Below, piece by piece: positions 6,457 through 8,185 of a stretch of 8,185 nucleotides of DNA; position 1 is the stretch's first letter, and each line of letters starts with the position of its first letter. The DNA is from an uncultured Planctomycetales bacterium (GTDB lineage Bacteria; Planctomycetota; Planctomycetia; Isosphaerales; Isosphaeraceae), in assembly GCA_937997355.1 (NCBI GenBank), contig CALKTZ010000680.1, forward strand, positions 1 through 8,185, written 5' to 3'. The translations under genes and the position numbers were made by a program. A model generated the notes under the pieces. It searched no databases and was not told the origin of the DNA. It saw only the letters and a program-made list of their open reading frames with translations.

Positions 6457-6466
6457 CTTATCACAA
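6445..6466. promoter_or_regulatory. Perfect dyad TTGTGA-N10-TCACAA, operator candidate upstream of lon
   Basis: TTGTGA (6445-6450) and TCACAA (6461-6466) are perfect 6-bp inverted arms around the 10-nt spacer ATCGTACTTA. The half-sites resemble the CRP half-site TGTGA, but the spacer is longer than the 6 nt of CRP sites, so the binder is probably a different dimeric regulator. The dyad overlaps the -10 of the candidate ECF promoter and its predicted start point, where a bound protein would repress. No CIRCE or HspR-type heat-shock operator was found here. Confidence 0.4.
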
Positions 6467-6478
6467 GGGAACGAAAAG

Positions 6479-6517
6479 GGCGGTTCGATCGAAGTTTCCG
6501 AGACAATTTGAACCGCC
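6479..6517 (+). promoter_or_regulatory. Stem-loop in the lon 5' leader
   Basis: GGCGGTTCGA (6479-6488) pairs with TTGAACCGCC (6508-6517): 10 bp including one G-U pair, with a 19-nt loop. The loop can form a short inner stem, TCG (6489-6491) with CGA (6499-6501). No T-run follows, so it is not an intrinsic terminator. It lies 62 nt before the lon ATG and would begin about 16 nt into the predicted transcript. It could stabilise the mRNA or act as a regulatory or thermosensing leader. The ribosome binding site (AAGGA, 6564-6568) is not part of the stem. Confidence 0.4.
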
Positions 6518-6579
6518 GATTGGGCGCATCCGGGATTACGCAAGAGACAAGGGAGTTTGACCTAAGGAATCAACCTATT

Positions 6580-8185
6580 ATGTCGGAACGCAAAACGCTT
6601 CCCGTCCTCCCGATGCGGGGGATGGTGCTCTACCCAGGTCTGACGGTCCCGGTCGCGGTGGGGCGGGCTGGAACGCTCCGCGCCGTGGACGCCGCGCTGA
6701 AGGGGGACCGCATGGTGTTCGCGGTGGCCCAGCGCGACAATAGCGACGAGCCGACCCCCGGCCAGCTCTACACGATGGGCGTGGTCGCGAAGATCGGTCA
6801 GGTTCAGCGCGGCCTGGGCGGGGTGCAGCTCTTGCTCCAGGGGGAGAACCGGGGCAATGCGCTGCACTTCAATACGCTGGAAGACGGCTCGCTCTCGGCC
6901 GAAGTGGTGCCGGTCGCCGAGATGCAGCCGATCAATGAGAACGATCCGGCCTTCGCCGCCCTCTATCGGGAGACGCGGGAGCGGGCGATGGAGCTCGGTG
7001 CGCGCCGAGGGATGCCCGAGGAGGCCCTGCACCAGGTGCTCGACTCGGTGACCGCCCCGGGTGCGTTCGCGGACCTCGTGGCCGGCTACGTCGAATTACC
7101 GCTGATCGAGAAGCAGGCGTTGCTCGAAACGCTCGGGGTCGAGGAACGACTCCGCCGCGTGTTGATCGACGTCCAGCGGCAGATCGGCATGCTGGAGGCG
7201 CAGGACGCCATCAAGTCGCAGGTGCAGGAAGAGCTGGGCGAGCGGCAGCGGGAGATGTTCCTCCGCGAGCAGATGAAGACGATCCAGAAGGAGCTCGGCG
7301 AGGACGACCAGTCGCGCGAGATCCAGGAACTGCGCGAGAAGCTCGCCAAGCTGGAGCTTCCCGCCGAGGCCCGCGCCGAGGTCGAGCGGGAGCTCGGCCG
7401 GCTCGAACGCTCCGGGCGCGAGTCGATGGAAGCGCAGGTGACCCGCACCTATCTGGAATGGATCGCCGAGCTTCCGTGGAACACGCGGTCGGACGACAAG
7501 CTCGACCTGAGCCACGCCATCGAGGTCCTCGACGAGGACCACTACGGCCTGAAGGACGTGAAGGACCGCGTGCTGGAGTTCCTGGCCGTGCGGCAGCTTC
7601 GCGCCCAGCAACTGGCCGAGGAGGTTGAGGCCGAAGGGGAGCTCCCGGCCGCCAAGCTCAAGGCCGAAAAGGACACCGCCACCCCTATCCTGACCCAGAA
7701 TCAGGACGAGGAGCGGCCGATCACCGACGCCAGGGAGGTGAAGGCCCGCGCCATGGCCAAGGGACCGATCCTGCTGTTCGTCGGGCCTCCCGGCGTCGGC
7801 AAGACCTCGATCGCCAAGTCGATCGCCCGGTCGCTGGGGCGGGAGTATGTCCGCGCCGCGCTGGGCGGGGTGCGCGACGAGGCCGATATTCGAGGCCACC
7901 GTCGTACGTACGTCGGCGCGATGCCCGGCCGCATCATCCAGGGGATGAAGCAGGCCAAGACCAAGAACCCGGTGTTCCTGCTCGACGAGGTCGACAAGCT
8001 CGGCGTCTCGTTCCAGGGAGATCCCGCCAGCGCCTTGCTGGAGGTGCTCGACCCGGCGCAGAACGATTCGTTCACCGACCACTATCTGAACGTGCCGTTC
8101 GACCTGAGCGAGGTGCTGTTCATCGCCACGGCCAACTTCATTCAGAATATCCCCGGCCCGCTCCTGGACCGGATGGAGGTGGTGG
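6580..8185 (+). CDS. lon: ATP-dependent Lon protease, 5' part (runs off window)
   Basis: The first 535 residues of Lon, the cytoplasmic ATP-driven serine protease that degrades misfolded and regulatory proteins. Residues 7-200 are the LON substrate-binding domain (opening L-P-V-L-P-M-R-G-M-V-L-Y-P-G). Residues 200-300 are the helical linker with a predicted coiled coil (E-E-L-G-E-R-Q-R-E-M-F-L-R-E-Q-M-K). The AAA+ module follows: Walker A GPPGVGKT at 402-409, the ALGGVRDEADIRGHRRTYVG region at 427-446, Walker B FLLDEVDK at 466-473, and G-D-P-A-S-A-L-L-E-V-L-D-P after it. The window ends near A-P/G-P-L-L-D-R-M-E-V-V; the protease domain with the catalytic Ser-Lys pair is not visible. The ATG at 6580 has AAGGA 11 nt upstream. 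An extra segment of about 49 residues relative to E. coli Lon lies between L-A-V (335-337) and G-P-I-L (395-398). Identity is certain. Confidence 0.97.
   Translation, partial: MSERKTLPVLPMRGMVLYPGLTVPVAVGRAGTLRAVDAALKGDRMVFAVAQRDNSDEPTPGQLYTMGVVAKIGQVQRGLGGVQLLLQGENRGNALHFNTLEDGSLSAEVVPVAEMQPINENDPAFAALYRETRERAMELGARRGMPEEALHQVLDSVTAPGAFADLVAGYVELPLIEKQALLETLGVEERLRRVLIDVQRQIGMLEAQDAIKSQVQEELGERQREMFLREQMKTIQKELGEDDQSREIQELREKLAKLELPAEARAEVERELGRLERSGRESMEAQVTRTYLEWIAELPWNTRSDDKLDLSHAIEVLDEDHYGLKDVKDRVLEFLAVRQLRAQQLAEEVEAEGELPAAKLKAEKDTATPILTQNQDEERPITDAREVKARAMAKGPILLFVGPPGVGKTSIAKSIARSLGREYVRAALGGVRDEADIRGHRRTYVGAMPGRIIQGMKQAKTKNPVFLLDEVDKLGVSFQGDPASALLEVLDPAQNDSFTDHYLNVPFDLSEVLFIATANFIQNIPGPLLDRMEVV

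Larger units (their letters stand above)
5888..6579. other. 692-nt intergenic region with no credible gene
   Basis: Between the propeller gene and lon I see no convincing coding sequence. Short open frames (for example 5897-6127 on + and 6020-6313 on -) encode unrecognisable Arg/Ser-rich proteins without Shine-Dalgarno sequences. A 5-bp stem (CCGGA 5911-5915 / TCCGG 5923-5927) lies just after the propeller stop but lacks a T-run, so it is at best a weak terminator. Another 5-bp stem (CCCGT 6265-6269 / ACGGG 6276-6280) is similarly weak. The part from 6040 onward is visibly AT-richer than the genes. Control elements for lon cluster at 6431-6517 and are listed separately. The stretch 5930-6420 may hold an unrecognised small RNA or gene remnant. 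Confidence 0.5.

Noticed and set aside
7096..8082. 328-codon open frame on the - strand opposite lon
   Set aside because: The + strand encodes canonical Lon through the whole interval; the - strand product is a Leu-rich shadow.
1..8185. CRISPR array, insertion sequence, prophage or tRNA gene
   Set aside because: No regularly spaced repeats, no transposase or integrase frame, no terminal inverted repeats with target duplications, and no tRNA cloverleaf were recognised.

Overview
The window is high-GC, tightly packed bacterial DNA. I infer a member of the Planctomycetota, most likely Isosphaeraceae-like. The grounds are GC-rich third codon positions, frequent TTG/GTG starts, a large unusual GTPase pair, a secreted NHL-type propeller protein and AT-richer intergenic stretches. 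No rRNA, tRNA or marker gene is present to prove this, so the assignment is moderate at best.

Layout. (1) Positions 1-112 are a leader with a perfect GC-rich stem-loop (16-36). (2) Two consecutive + strand genes (113-1933 and 2068-3903) encode large P-loop GTPases of dynamin-like size. They share a T-x-Q-K-Y motif after the G3 motif, and both have degraded G4 motifs. The second has at least three hydrophobic segments that look membrane-spanning. The 134-nt spacer between them contains a nested set of perfect inverted repeats that can fold as a three-way-junction RNA just before the ribosome binding site of the second gene, which starts at TTG. (3) On the - strand, convergent with the GTPases and only 5 nt away, is a type II toxin-antitoxin operon: a Phd/YefM-type antitoxin (4361-4615) followed, with a 4-nt TTGA overlap, by a PIN-domain toxin (3909-4364). 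(4) Divergent from the antitoxin, on +, is an exported six-bladed beta-propeller (NHL-type) protein (4847-5887). (5) A 692-nt region without a credible gene (5888-6579) follows. Its last 150 nt carry an ECF-sigma-like promoter, a TTGTGA-N10-TCACAA palindrome and a stem-loop, all directly upstream of (6) lon, the ATP-dependent Lon protease gene, which starts at 6580 and runs off the window inside the AAA+ domain. Lon has an extra segment of about 49 residues just before Walker A.

How the parts relate. The two GTPases probably form one functional unit, perhaps a heteromeric membrane-remodelling pair; this is inference from their similarity and adjacency. The toxin-antitoxin pair is self-contained. 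The propeller gene and lon look independently transcribed. The best candidates for something undescribed are the tandem degenerate-G4 GTPases with their structured spacer RNA, and the lon upstream control region with its Lon insertion.
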